From DATJUF01 sp035524095 (lineage in GTDB: Bacteria; Desulfobacterota; Binatia; Binatales; Binataceae), in assembly GCA_035524095.1 (NCBI GenBank), contig DATKPK010000008.1:1-45223 (forward strand): a stretch of DNA of 45,223 bases. The letters are read 5' to 3'. Positions within the stretch are counted from its first letter, which is position 1. Each line of letters starts with the position of its first letter. This document shows positions 23,805 through 32,071 of this stretch, piece by piece. The position numbers and the translations under genes were made by a program. A model generated the notes under the pieces. It was not told the DNA's origin and ran no database searches. It saw nothing but the letters and a program-made list of their open reading frames with translations.

Positions 23805-26216
23805 ATGCGCATGCCAAGGGAGACGAACGAGGCGCCCGCGCGAAATTGGATCGAGCTAGGCCCGGAGGTGGCTGCGCGTATGGCCCTGGTCAGTGAGCCA
23901 GCCGCCCTTACCGTAGCGTTCTACACATTGACGCGCGGCGCGGAGCGGGCTTGGAGTGCGATCAACTCCCAACTTACCCAACTGCACGGAGAGTTCTTTT
24001 GGATCGGCGGCGCCGCTGGCACCGGTAAGACACATTTCCTCAATTATGCCGTTGCGCTGAGTAATCGGGCCGCGGCGTCTGACACAGCTTCCAGCCGCTA
24101 TTTGACTGTGACTGCCGACGCCGAGCGAGCGGGTGCGGGGGAACTGGATCGGCAAATATTAGATCAGCTCGCGCTGCAGCTCGCCGGAGATAGCCGAGGG
24201 TCCGGGTTATGGAGGCGGGTTGACGGTCCGGAGGGTCTAACACTCGCGCTCGATTACGCACGCCGGCAGGGCGTCAAAGGTGTCATGGCCGCGATTGATC
24301 TCGGCGAGCAGGAAGCCACTGGAACAACGATCAGAAACATCCAAGCGTTGGCTAAAACCGCGCGGGAGTTCAAGCATTTACGCCTGATCCTGTTGGTTGC
24401 AGGCCGCGCGGCGACTTGTGAAGGCGCATGCTCGTTTGTGGTTGCGCCCGACGAGGATGAGGAGTTGACGGTAATTTGTGGACGGGTGCGCCGCATTAAC
24501 GAAAGCGCATTGCCCAAAGCTACGGCTCAATATCGAAACCTCAGGCCTGATTGGGAGCCGCGGCAAATTTATCCACTGCATCCCGCGGCGGCGGAAGGAC
24601 TGAAGCGGTTCATCGCGAAGAGTGGCAGCGGGATCGCTGCGGGTGCAGCGATGTTACGCGAAGCGCTTGTCTTGTGGGATGCGGCCAAACATCACGACCG
24701 TTTGCTGATGCCAGCCGACTTGATGAGATCCACGGCCGCCGAGCGGGAGTTGGAGCACCACCTTGGCGAAGCGGGTACCGCTGGCCTCACATTTGCGCGC
24801 CAGGCGGTGCTGAGCTTGCCGGAGCCCGTGCGGATCGCGGGTTATGCGCTGATCGATGCACTTGCTCTAGCTCACTTGAGCGATAGCGCAGGCGTCGAAC
24901 TTCTCGATTTGCTTGAACGTCTGCCGGCAGATGCGGCGTTCACACTTTCTAAGGGAGAGCGGCTCGTTGTGGAGTTGGCTGCTCGCACGCAAGGGATAAT
25001 CCGTTACGAGATGGGCTGCGTGTATTTCAATCCGGGCGGGGCGGGCACGCACGAGATAACGGCCTTCAACCGAGCACTTGGCCTCACCCAGCGGTTTGAT
25101 CCTTCGCTAACGGCCGCCACAGATATTGACGAGTTCAAGCTCAAGGCCCGGCGGTTCGAGGAGGCCCTTGCTCGCGCGGTGGAGCGCTGTTATCGCGTCC
25201 GGAATCTTCTGGCGACATCGCTGACGGAAGGGGGTGGTCTGAGCAGCGAACACGAGCACTCATTCGAGGCTTATCGCGAACTGGCAGAGAGCGGGACTGC
25301 GGCCTTGATCGGAATCGCCGCCGACCCCCCGCGCCACAACACTGCCTTAAAGGTGATAGCGGATTACGAAGCGATGGCGGCGATAGCTCTGGCTGCTCCG
25401 CGCTTGCGTGATATGCGGGAGTATCTAGATGCCACCGGACTGGCGGCGCATTTCGATAGCAATTCAACGAGGGATCGCGCCATTGCCGCAGTAGAGACCG
25501 AGTGCCAATTGCTCAAAGCCGCCGTTGCACCTGCCGCCTTGGTCAATGGTGCCCGCAATCTCGAGGCGCTTGAAGCGCGCTTTCATCAATTTAAGTGGAG
25601 TTATAGCCAGCTATACCGCGAAGCGCACCTGGCATGGTGTGGCGAAATGAAGCAACTCGACCGTCTCGCAGACGAGACGCGCTTTCATTTTGATGCGCTC
25701 CGGCGTCTCAATGGGATACCGGCGTTAGGGGAGGCCACTGGTCAGGATCTCGGCGAGCACATAGAGGCGGCGCTGGCGGAAATTCGCCATTGTGACCCTG
25801 ACAGTCCGATGGTACTGGAAGTTCGTCCGCTCTGCCCACAATGCGATTTCGTCATCGGCTCAATCTCCTCCAAGGCCAAGTTGGAGGAGCTGCTTCATCA
25901 GACGCGTCGCGGACTGGACGCGAAGCTGGCGAGATTGTCGCAGAGCACGATCGCGCGATTGATCGAAGAGAATGGTCATAACGGCAAACTGGAGGGTTTT
26001 CTAAAAATCACTCAGGCTGCGCAGACCGAGGCACTGGTCCGCGTGTTGGACGACAAGCTGACTGCTTATCTTGCCGAACTCCTGAATGAAGACCAAGGGG
26101 AGATCATCGACGGATCCGTTCCGCGAGTGGTGGTGGCGAGCAACTCGACGCAGCCCGCGCGGGCTCAGCGGCTAGGTGTGGCAAAAAATCCGCCTCGCAG
26201 TAGCAGCCGGCGGTGA
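23805..26216 (+). CDS. Orphan P-loop ATPase resembling BREX BrxC/PglY and DUF6079 proteins
   Basis: 803 aa. Walker A is G69-A-A-G-T-G-K75-T76 followed by HFLN, within FFWIGGAAGTGKTHFL, the G-(T/S)GK-(T/S)HFL form seen in BrxC/PglY, DUF499 and DUF6079 ATPases. A Walker B candidate is VMAAID165 followed by LGE, not the usual DE. IYPLHP (255-260) matches the YPxHP motif those families carry after the ATPase core. The rest is helical and Glu/Leu/Ala-rich. A lone C677-P-Q-C680 and a Ser/Arg-rich tail end the protein. It is shorter than BREX BrxC (about 1100-1200 aa), and no methylase, phosphatase or protease partner flanks it. The ATG at 23805 has only a weak AGGT upstream, and a second ATG lies at 23811. 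Family placement is tentative; the function is unknown, possibly defence-related. Confidence 0.8.
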   Translation: MRMPRETNEAPARNWIELGPEVAARMALVSEPAALTVAFYTLTRGAERAWSAINSQLTQLHGEFFWIGGAAGTGKTHFLNYAVALSNRAAASDTASSRYLTVTADAERAGAGELDRQILDQLALQLAGDSRGSGLWRRVDGPEGLTLALDYARRQGVKGVMAAIDLGEQEATGTTIRNIQALAKTAREFKHLRLILLVAGRAATCEGACSFVVAPDEDEELTVICGRVRRINESALPKATAQYRNLRPDWEPRQIYPLHPAAAEGLKRFIAKSGSGIAAGAAMLREALVLWDAAKHHDRLLMPADLMRSTAAERELEHHLGEAGTAGLTFARQAVLSLPEPVRIAGYALIDALALAHLSDSAGVELLDLLERLPADAAFTLSKGERLVVELAARTQGIIRYEMGCVYFNPGGAGTHEITAFNRALGLTQRFDPSLTAATDIDEFKLKARRFEEALARAVERCYRVRNLLATSLTEGGGLSSEHEHSFEAYRELAESGTAALIGIAADPPRHNTALKVIADYEAMAAIALAAPRLRDMREYLDATGLAAHFDSNSTRDRAIAAVETECQLLKAAVAPAALVNGARNLEALEARFHQFKWSYSQLYREAHLAWCGEMKQLDRLADETRFHFDALRRLNGIPALGEATGQDLGEHIEAALAEIRHCDPDSPMVLEVRPLCPQCDFVIGSISSKAKLEELLHQTRRGLDAKLARLSQSTIARLIEENGHNGKLEGFLKITQAAQTEALVRVLDDKLTAYLAELLNEDQGEIIDGSVPRVVVASNSTQPARAQRLGVAKNPPRSSSRR

Positions 26217-26249
26217 ATCAGGATCGAGCAGATCCGCGTACGAAGCGGA

Positions 26250-26510
26250 CTAACGGTTAAGCGTCACCTGCCGCTTGCGCGGTGCACGCCCCGGTGGGAA
26301 CGCGCTGGCACGGCGCACGCGCGGCTTGACGTTCAGGCGGTCGAGCACGTGAAAAATCCCGTCACGAGATTTCTCGAGAATCCAGAAAAGAGTCAATCCA
26401 AGACTCACTCCGGCACCCTTCAAAATTTCGAAAGGCATCTGAAGCCCTGGTATCTGTTCGAGCACCAAAGGCTCGGACACTTTCGGAGTTGGATTTTCCT
26501 GCTCAGTCAT
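26250..26510 (-). CDS. Small single-helix membrane protein, hypothetical
   Basis: 86 aa from the ATG at 26510; a GTG at 26585 would add 25 residues, and neither has a good ribosome-binding site. An acidic/polar N-terminus (MTEQENPTPKVSEP) is followed by one hydrophobic helix at about residues 31-46 (ILKGAGVSLGLTLFWI) and a strongly basic, Arg/Pro-rich tail. That pattern suits a single-pass inner-membrane protein. I recognise no family. It is convergent with the orphan ATPase gene (33 bp between stops) and divergent from mraZ. It could be a chance frame, but composition and topology look protein-like. Confidence 0.4.
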   Translation of the reverse strand: MTEQENPTPKVSEPLVLEQIPGLQMPFEILKGAGVSLGLTLFWILEKSRDGIFHVLDRLNVKPRVRRASAFPPGRAPRKRQVTLNR

Positions 26511-26672
26511 CTGATTGCAAGGGTAAGGAGAGAGCAGCCGGAGCGCAAGCATCAGCTCGTTCCTTGAAACGTGGAGCGGCGACACCCCTAGTTACACATA
26601 TTTCGCCTTTAGATCGCCCATCAAAGTAAGTGAGAATTATCGAACACGAGTGATTGTTTCACTTGACTGATG

Positions 26673-26697
26673 TGGGATGAGGTGGGAGATTGTGGTG
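26673..26697 (+). promoter_or_regulatory. MraZ-box: TGGGA direct repeats upstream of mraZ
   Basis: TGGGA occurs at 26673 and 26683 and an imperfect TGGTG at 26693, in exact 10-bp phase. MraZ is known to bind TGGGN repeats separated by 5-base spacers, so this is the expected operator for autoregulation of the dcw cluster. It lies 18-42 bases before the mraZ GTG. A possible -35 TTGACT (26663-26668) precedes it, so bound MraZ would cover the promoter. Confidence 0.75.
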
Positions 26698-26714
26698 GAC
26701 TAGGGAGGAAGGCG

Positions 26715-27164
26715 GTGTTCAGTGGCCGGTTCGACCATGCGATCGACGACAAAGGCCGGGTTAGCATTCCTGCCCGCTTTCGCGACGTCTTGCTGCATGA
26801 AGGTCATGATCGGCTCTATATCACGAACTTCATATTCGAAGCTGAGCGTTGCCTCGAACTTTATCCTCCCGCCGAATGGGAAGCGGTGTTGAATCGCTTC
26901 AAGGGCAAGAAAGGGAATCGCGAAGCGCAGTTGTTCGAGGCCTTTTACGTTGGCGGTGCCCATGAGGTGCAGGTTGATAAGCAGGGCCGGATCCTCATTC
27001 CGCCACGCCTGCGGGAATTTGCGAAGCTCGATCGTGAGGTGACATTTTCGGCGCGGCATGACCGCTTTCAATTGTGGAATAAGCCGACCCTCGAAAGGAT
27101 TTTGAATGCGGCTGAGGAACGCCTCCTAGCAGACCCCGACTTCCTCACCAAGATCGATTTCTAG
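26715..27164 (+). CDS. mraZ: Transcriptional regulator MraZ
   Basis: 149 aa from the GTG at 26715, placed by GGAGG 6 bases upstream and by the family start FSGRFDHAIDDKGR. It has two AbrB/MraZ-type swapped-hairpin domains: DDKGRVSIPARFR (about residues 10-22) and VDKQGRILIPPRLR (about 87-100), each with the conserved DxxGRxxxPxxxR core. MraZ forms ring-shaped oligomers and usually represses its own operon by binding TGGGN repeats, which are present just upstream. It is the first gene of the dcw cluster and is followed after 22 bp by rsmH. Nucleoid-associated. Confidence 0.96.
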   Translation: MFSGRFDHAIDDKGRVSIPARFRDVLLHEGHDRLYITNFIFEAERCLELYPPAEWEAVLNRFKGKKGNREAQLFEAFYVGGAHEVQVDKQGRILIPPRLREFAKLDREVTFSARHDRFQLWNKPTLERILNAAEERLLADPDFLTKIDF

Positions 27165-27186
27165 CGAAGCTCAGGAGCAGGGCCGG

Positions 27187-28110
27187 ATGATACGGGTTTC
27201 TGAGGAAATGGGGCAAAGCGCGGCGAGCCGCCTGCATATAGCGGTGATGGTGGAGGAGGTGGTGGCGCTCGTCCGCGCTTTGAACCCGATGACGGTGGTT
27301 GACGCTACGGTCGGTACGGGCGGTCACGCGGAAGCCCTGTTACTGGCAACCGACGCCCATCTGCTCGGGATCGACCGCGACGCCGAGGCCCTCGCGGCTG
27401 CGGCAGACCGGCTGGGCGGATTCGGCGGACGCGTGACGCTCAGGCAAGCAGACTTTCGCGACTTGCCCGAGGTGCTCGATCAATCCGGGATGCCCTTTGT
27501 GAACGTCGTGTTGGCAGACCTTGGGATGAACAGTTTTGCACTCGATGACGGATCGCGCGGGTTCAGTTTTCAGCATGACGGTCCGCTCGATATGCGAATG
27601 GATCAACGGCAGGCGTTGAGCGCGCATAGCCTGGTCAATGAGGAGGCGGAGGAGGAGTTGGCGCGGGTGCTGCTCGAGTATGGCGAGGAGCATGCTGCGC
27701 GGCGGATTGCGCGGGCGATCGTGCAGGCACGCAGGCGCCGGCCGATCGCGACCACAGGCGAGTTGCGCGGGGTGGTGGAGAGTGCGGTTGGGAGTGGCCG
27801 GCGTGGAGGAATCCACCCGGCCACGCGGACCTTTCAGGCGCTGCGGATTGCCGTCAATGGGGAGATTGAGAGCCTGGCCGCCTTGCTCAAGCATGGGCCG
27901 GAGCGGCTGGGCGCGGGCGGCCGAATGATAACGATCGCGTACCATTCGCTGGAAGATCGCCCAATTAAACAACGCTTCCGTGGACTGGCCGCCGGAGGAG
28001 GCTTTGCGGCAGTAACGCGCAAAGCGCTGCGGCCGTCCGCGGCAGAAGCGGCGAGCAACCGGCGTGCTCGAAGTGCCCGTCTGCGCTGTATCGAGCGGGC
28101 TGTACAGTGA
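27187..28110 (+). CDS. rsmH: 16S rRNA (cytosine-1402-N4)-methyltransferase
   Basis: 307 aa (also called MraW). It methylates N4 of C1402 in the 30S decoding centre using SAM. Motifs: HIAVMVEEVV (H-x-P-V-M equivalent with Ala for Pro), VVDATVGTGGHAEALL (SAM motif I), LGIDRDAEAL (motif II), VLADLGMNSFALDD, FSFQHDGPLDMRMD, IHPATRTFQALRIAVN and ITIAYHSLEDRPIKQRF. The C-terminus is Arg-rich. AGGAG lies 9 bases before the ATG at 27187. Its stop overlaps the GTG start of ftsL by 4 bp. Confidence 0.97.
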   Translation: MIRVSEEMGQSAASRLHIAVMVEEVVALVRALNPMTVVDATVGTGGHAEALLLATDAHLLGIDRDAEALAAAADRLGGFGGRVTLRQADFRDLPEVLDQSGMPFVNVVLADLGMNSFALDDGSRGFSFQHDGPLDMRMDQRQALSAHSLVNEEAEEELARVLLEYGEEHAARRIARAIVQARRRRPIATTGELRGVVESAVGSGRRGGIHPATRTFQALRIAVNGEIESLAALLKHGPERLGAGGRMITIAYHSLEDRPIKQRFRGLAAGGGFAAVTRKALRPSAAEAASNRRARSARLRCIERAVQ

Positions 28111-28391
28111 CACGTAAGGCCAAGCCAGCCACAATTTCGCGGCTGATTACATACGGGTTGGCAGCGGCGATTGTGGCGGCAGGTTTTGCAATGTTGATGG
28201 TACGGCTCGAAGTTATTGAAGAAGGCTACCGCCTGTCGGCTTTGAAGCTGCAAGTTCAGCAACTAGGCGACGAGAACCAAAGGTTGCGGTTGCAGGAAGC
28301 GGAACTGAAATCCCGCAAGCGGCTGCGGCTTCTGGCAATTCACTACGGAATGGGGCCACCGGCGCCTGGTCACGTAATGGTAGTGCGGTGA
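28107..28391 (+). CDS. ftsL: Cell division protein FtsL
   Basis: 94 aa from a GTG that overlaps the rsmH stop (GTGA). A short basic cytoplasmic end (MTRKAKP) is followed by one transmembrane helix at about residues 15-32 (YGLAAAIVAAGFAMLM). A periplasmic heptad/coiled-coil region (about 36-70, with LKLQVQQLGDENQRLRLQEAEL) and a short tail complete it. This is the FtsL topology; the sequence itself is poorly conserved, and the position between rsmH and ftsI makes the assignment. FtsL works with FtsB and FtsQ to activate the FtsWI septal synthase. The stop overlaps ftsI by 4 bp. Confidence 0.85.
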   Translation: MTRKAKPATISRLITYGLAAAIVAAGFAMLMVRLEVIEEGYRLSALKLQVQQLGDENQRLRLQEAELKSRKRLRLLAIHYGMGPPAPGHVMVVR

Positions 28392-30481
28392 ATCCGGCCT
28401 ATACGAAGCGGCGCCTCCGAATTGGGGTGCTGATGGCTATACTGCTGGCACTGTTTGTAGCCGCGGGTGCACGATTGACGGTAATCGTGTTAGTCGACGG
28501 GCCGCGGCTCAAATCGCTCGCCCGAAGCGAGCATACCAGCGTAATGAAGCTTGCGGCGCTGCGAGGTCCAATTGTGGACCGCGATGGCGAACCGCTAGCT
28601 CTATCTGCCGAAACGCGATCGATCTATGCTCGGCCGCACCGCTTGCTCGAATCGAGCACTGAGGCCGACCGGTCGCGCCTAGCAGAAGTAGTTGGGCTGA
28701 CTCCATCCATGTTGGACGCCAAGTTGAAGCGGGGGGAGCCGTTCGTTTGGCTTGCACGTCATCTGCTACGCGCGCGCGGTAATCAAGTCGAGGAGCTCGG
28801 TCTAGACGGGGTTGCGGCAGTGAGCGAGTACAAAAGATTCTACCCGGAGAGTAACCTGGCGGCGGCAGTGGTAGGGATGGCTGGGATGGACGGCCAGGGC
28901 CTCTCCGGCGTGGAATTGCAATATGACAAACTGGTCCGCGGCGAGGCCGTTGAGTTGCACTTCTACCACGATGCCCTGGGTCATCCGATTCTGGATTCAC
29001 CATTGGCGCTCCGGAGTGCGCAGCCCGGTGCTCGTCTGCAACTAACGATCAACTCGGCGATTCAGTCGGCGGCGGAAAACTACCTATCGCAGGAGATCGC
29101 TAGCAGTGGCGCCAAGCGCGGTGCAGCAGTGGTCCTTGATCCTTTCAGCGGCGAGGTGCTGGCGCTGGCGAATGCCGACGCGAACGGCAATGCCAACGAA
29201 CGATTGCACGATAGCGCCGTACAAGATGCCTTCGAGCCGGGATCGACGATGAAGGGGTTACTCGGCGCGATCGCGTTGGATGAGCATGTGGTGTCGGCTA
29301 AGACGCTGATCAATTGCGAGAATGGCGAATGGCATCTGGGGGGCCACACGATTCATGATGACAGTCCCCACCAGATGCTCGATCTTGGTGGGATAATCGA
29401 GGTTTCATCCAATATCGGCGCAGGGAAGATCGCACTCAAGCTTGGCGCGCAGCGGTTTGCCGACGGGCTTGAGGCATTTGGCCTGGGACGGCGCACTGGT
29501 ATTGATTTGCCAGGCGAGGCATCGGGACTACTGCGACCGCCGGCCACGTGGGGTTCGGTTGAATTGGCGGACCATGGATTCGGGCAAGGCATCGCCGTGA
29601 CGCCGATTCAGCTCGCGGCGGCCTATGCGGCGATCGCCAACGGAGGGGTGTTGATGCGCCCCTACGTTCTGCGCGAGGCCGATGATGCCGATGGTAATGT
29701 CATCCTTCGCAATCAGCCGCAGGCGATCGGGCGGGCAATAACGCCTCAAACGGCGCATACGATCAATCTGTTGTTGCGCAACGTCGTGAGCGGTGCCGAC
29801 GGCACTGGACGGTTGGCGCAAGTGGCGGATTTCACGGTGGCGGGCAAAACCGGCACGGCGCAGATGGTGAATCCTGCGACCGGCACTTACTACCAGAATC
29901 GGCTGGTGGCCTCATTTGTGGGCTTTTTGCCGGCGGACGATCCACGCCTGGTAATCCTGGTGGTGCTGTACGACGTCGCTCACGGTCATTTCGGCGGTTT
30001 GGTGGCCGCGCCTGTGTTCAGTGCGATAGCGGCGACGGCGGTCCAGCGGCTCGACGTCACACCGGTCAAACTCACGCCTTCGTATGAGACGGCGAACCTG
30101 CTCCCATTCCTTGGCGGCACTGAATCAACGGACAATGCCACGGCGACACTCAGCGATGACGCTGGCATCACAGGTCCCGATGACGATACTGCGAATGCAG
30201 ACGATGATTTGACGAGTGCCAGGAGCGGAGCGGTGGCCGTTGGCAGCGTGCCGGATTTCACAGGAGTTAGCTTACGGAGCGCGCTTGCGATCGCCCGAAC
30301 GCGCGGAGTGACAGTAACGATTCGTGGCGACGGGTATGTGGTGAAGCAGATGCCAGCCGCTGGTGCAGCGCTCGACGGTCGTCCCATAAATTTGGTCTTT
30401 TCGGATGAAGCTGGCGCCGATAGTCAGCCACTGGAGCATCCCGTTGGCGAGGTGCGAACTAGCCGGCGGGGCCACGGATGA
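28388..30481 (+). CDS. ftsI: Penicillin-binding protein 3, septal transpeptidase FtsI, with C-terminal PASTA domain
   Basis: 697 aa from a GTG overlapping the ftsL stop. One N-terminal transmembrane helix (about 11-35), a class B dimerisation module starting ALRGPIVDRDG (57-67), then the transpeptidase: nucleophile S286 in STMK289, S340-S-N342, and K487-T-G489 in AGKTGTAQ. After it comes an Asp-rich linker (about 580-620) and one PASTA domain (about 623-685, from VPDFTGVSLRSAL). PASTA on a division PBP is common in Gram-positives and in some deltaproteobacteria and bacteroidetes. It crosslinks septal murein in the periplasm as partner of FtsW. The stop overlaps the murE start by 4 bp. Confidence 0.96.
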   Translation: MNPAYTKRRLRIGVLMAILLALFVAAGARLTVIVLVDGPRLKSLARSEHTSVMKLAALRGPIVDRDGEPLALSAETRSIYARPHRLLESSTEADRSRLAEVVGLTPSMLDAKLKRGEPFVWLARHLLRARGNQVEELGLDGVAAVSEYKRFYPESNLAAAVVGMAGMDGQGLSGVELQYDKLVRGEAVELHFYHDALGHPILDSPLALRSAQPGARLQLTINSAIQSAAENYLSQEIASSGAKRGAAVVLDPFSGEVLALANADANGNANERLHDSAVQDAFEPGSTMKGLLGAIALDEHVVSAKTLINCENGEWHLGGHTIHDDSPHQMLDLGGIIEVSSNIGAGKIALKLGAQRFADGLEAFGLGRRTGIDLPGEASGLLRPPATWGSVELADHGFGQGIAVTPIQLAAAYAAIANGGVLMRPYVLREADDADGNVILRNQPQAIGRAITPQTAHTINLLLRNVVSGADGTGRLAQVADFTVAGKTGTAQMVNPATGTYYQNRLVASFVGFLPADDPRLVILVVLYDVAHGHFGGLVAAPVFSAIAATAVQRLDVTPVKLTPSYETANLLPFLGGTESTDNATATLSDDAGITGPDDDTANADDDLTSARSGAVAVGSVPDFTGVSLRSALAIARTRGVTVTIRGDGYVVKQMPAAGAALDGRPINLVFSDEAGADSQPLEHPVGEVRTSRRGHG

Positions 30482-32028
30482 AGCTCGGCGAATTGATATC
30501 TGGCGCCGAAATCGGTGCCATCTCTGGTGATCTACACGCCGAGATCACAGGCTTGGCTTATGATTCTCGTAAAGTCCAACCGGGCAATTTGTTCTTTTCA
30601 ACGGCGCGATCCGATGAACTCGGGCGTGCTAACATTGAGGATGCATTCAGGCGCGGGGCGCGTGCGGCGGTGGTGCGGAGTTGGGATGAGGCGAGGGCGC
30701 GTCCCGCGTCAAACTTAATCGAATGCGAACGGCCGCGCACACTGATGGGCAAAGCGGCATCGCGGTTTTTCGGCTCGCCAAGCAGCCGGGTCGATCTGAT
30801 CGGTGTGACCGGAACCAGCGGTAAGACAACTACGACATATCTAATCGAGTCGATTTTTGCGGCGGCGGGAGTTTCGTGTGGAATTATCGGAACGATCGGA
30901 ATTTTTGCCAATAACCAGAAGCTCTACAGCGGCCTGACTACGCCTGAAGCGATCGACTTTGAGAGCGCGATGGCGAGGATGGAACGTGAAGGAGTGCGCG
31001 CAGCAGCGGCTGAGATATCTTCTATCGGACTGGAAGAGGGCCGCGTCGACGAACTGCATTTCCGCGCCGCAGTGTTCACGAATCTTGGCCGGGATCATCT
31101 GGATTATCACGGTACGAGTGAACGCTACTTCGCCGCCAAGCTGCGGTTATTCAGCGAACTGCTACCGAAGAGCTGTGCGGCCGACACAGTTGCGATCGTC
31201 AATGGCGACGACGTCTATGGCCAACGAGTCTTGGCGACGGTCCACGGGCGCAAGGTGAGTTTCGGGTTGAGCGCCGGCCTGGACGCCCACCCTGAAAGCT
31301 GGAGTGCGGGAATCAACGGAATTCGTGCCCGGGTACGCGCTTTGGATCGGAGCTTCGAGTTGATCTCGCCGCTGCTCGGCGAGATCAACTTACGCAATAT
31401 ACTGGGCGCCTCTGCTGTGTCGGTGGCCTTGGGTATCAGGACGGATGCGGTGGTTGAGGGAGTCAGGCGATGCCTCGGGGCCCCCGGCAGATTAGAGGCG
31501 GTGGCAGGACCAGACGGTGTGAAAGTGCTCGTGGACTATGCGCATAAACCCGACGCACTCGAAGCGGTGCTAACGGCGTTGCGCGCGCTCGGACCGAAAC
31601 GGCTGATCTGCGTTTTCGGTTGCGGCGGTGATCGTGATCGAGGCAAGCGGCCGATCATGGGCGCAATTGCCGGGCGGCTAGCTGATCTCGCGATTCTGAC
31701 CTCGGACAATCCGCGCAGCGAGGATCCGCTCGCGATAATCGCCGAGGTCGAAGCAGGTCTGCACACGAGTGGCGCCCCAAAGGTCACGCTAGCAGATGCA
31801 CATGCAAAGCGCGGTTACCTGATGGAGTCCGATCGGCGGTCGGCGATTGCGCTGGCACTTGGAGTAGCGGCTGCGGGCGACGTCGTCGTGATCGCAGGCA
31901 AGGGACACGAAGACTATCAGCTAGTGGGCGGGCGGAAGCTCGATTTCGATGACCGTGTGGCCGTCCGCGAGATCACGAAAGAAATCAATCGAGGTGGCGA
32001 CGGAGCGGGCCGCGCGCCATCTAATTAA
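30478..32028 (+). CDS. murE: UDP-N-acetylmuramoyl-L-alanyl-D-glutamate--2,6-diaminopimelate ligase
   Basis: 516 aa. ATP-dependent addition of meso-diaminopimelate to UDP-MurNAc-L-Ala-D-Glu. N-terminal UDP-binding domain with DSRKVQPGNLFF (29-40), ATP loop GVTGTSGKTTTT (109-120), TNLGRDHLDYH (201-211), VDYAHKPDALE (352-362) and the D410-N-P-R413 motif that specifies diaminopimelate rather than lysine. The block usually read as EVSSH is EISSI here (179-183), so the His is lost. The start ATG overlaps the ftsI stop. 43 bp separate it from mraY, with no murF in between. Confidence 0.97.
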   Translation: MKLGELISGAEIGAISGDLHAEITGLAYDSRKVQPGNLFFSTARSDELGRANIEDAFRRGARAAVVRSWDEARARPASNLIECERPRTLMGKAASRFFGSPSSRVDLIGVTGTSGKTTTTYLIESIFAAAGVSCGIIGTIGIFANNQKLYSGLTTPEAIDFESAMARMEREGVRAAAAEISSIGLEEGRVDELHFRAAVFTNLGRDHLDYHGTSERYFAAKLRLFSELLPKSCAADTVAIVNGDDVYGQRVLATVHGRKVSFGLSAGLDAHPESWSAGINGIRARVRALDRSFELISPLLGEINLRNILGASAVSVALGIRTDAVVEGVRRCLGAPGRLEAVAGPDGVKVLVDYAHKPDALEAVLTALRALGPKRLICVFGCGGDRDRGKRPIMGAIAGRLADLAILTSDNPRSEDPLAIIAEVEAGLHTSGAPKVTLADAHAKRGYLMESDRRSAIALALGVAAAGDVVVIAGKGHEDYQLVGGRKLDFDDRVAVREITKEINRGGDGAGRAPSN

Positions 32029-32071
32029 GAACGGCGCGCCAGGATCTGTCGAAGATCTGCGATGACGAGCG

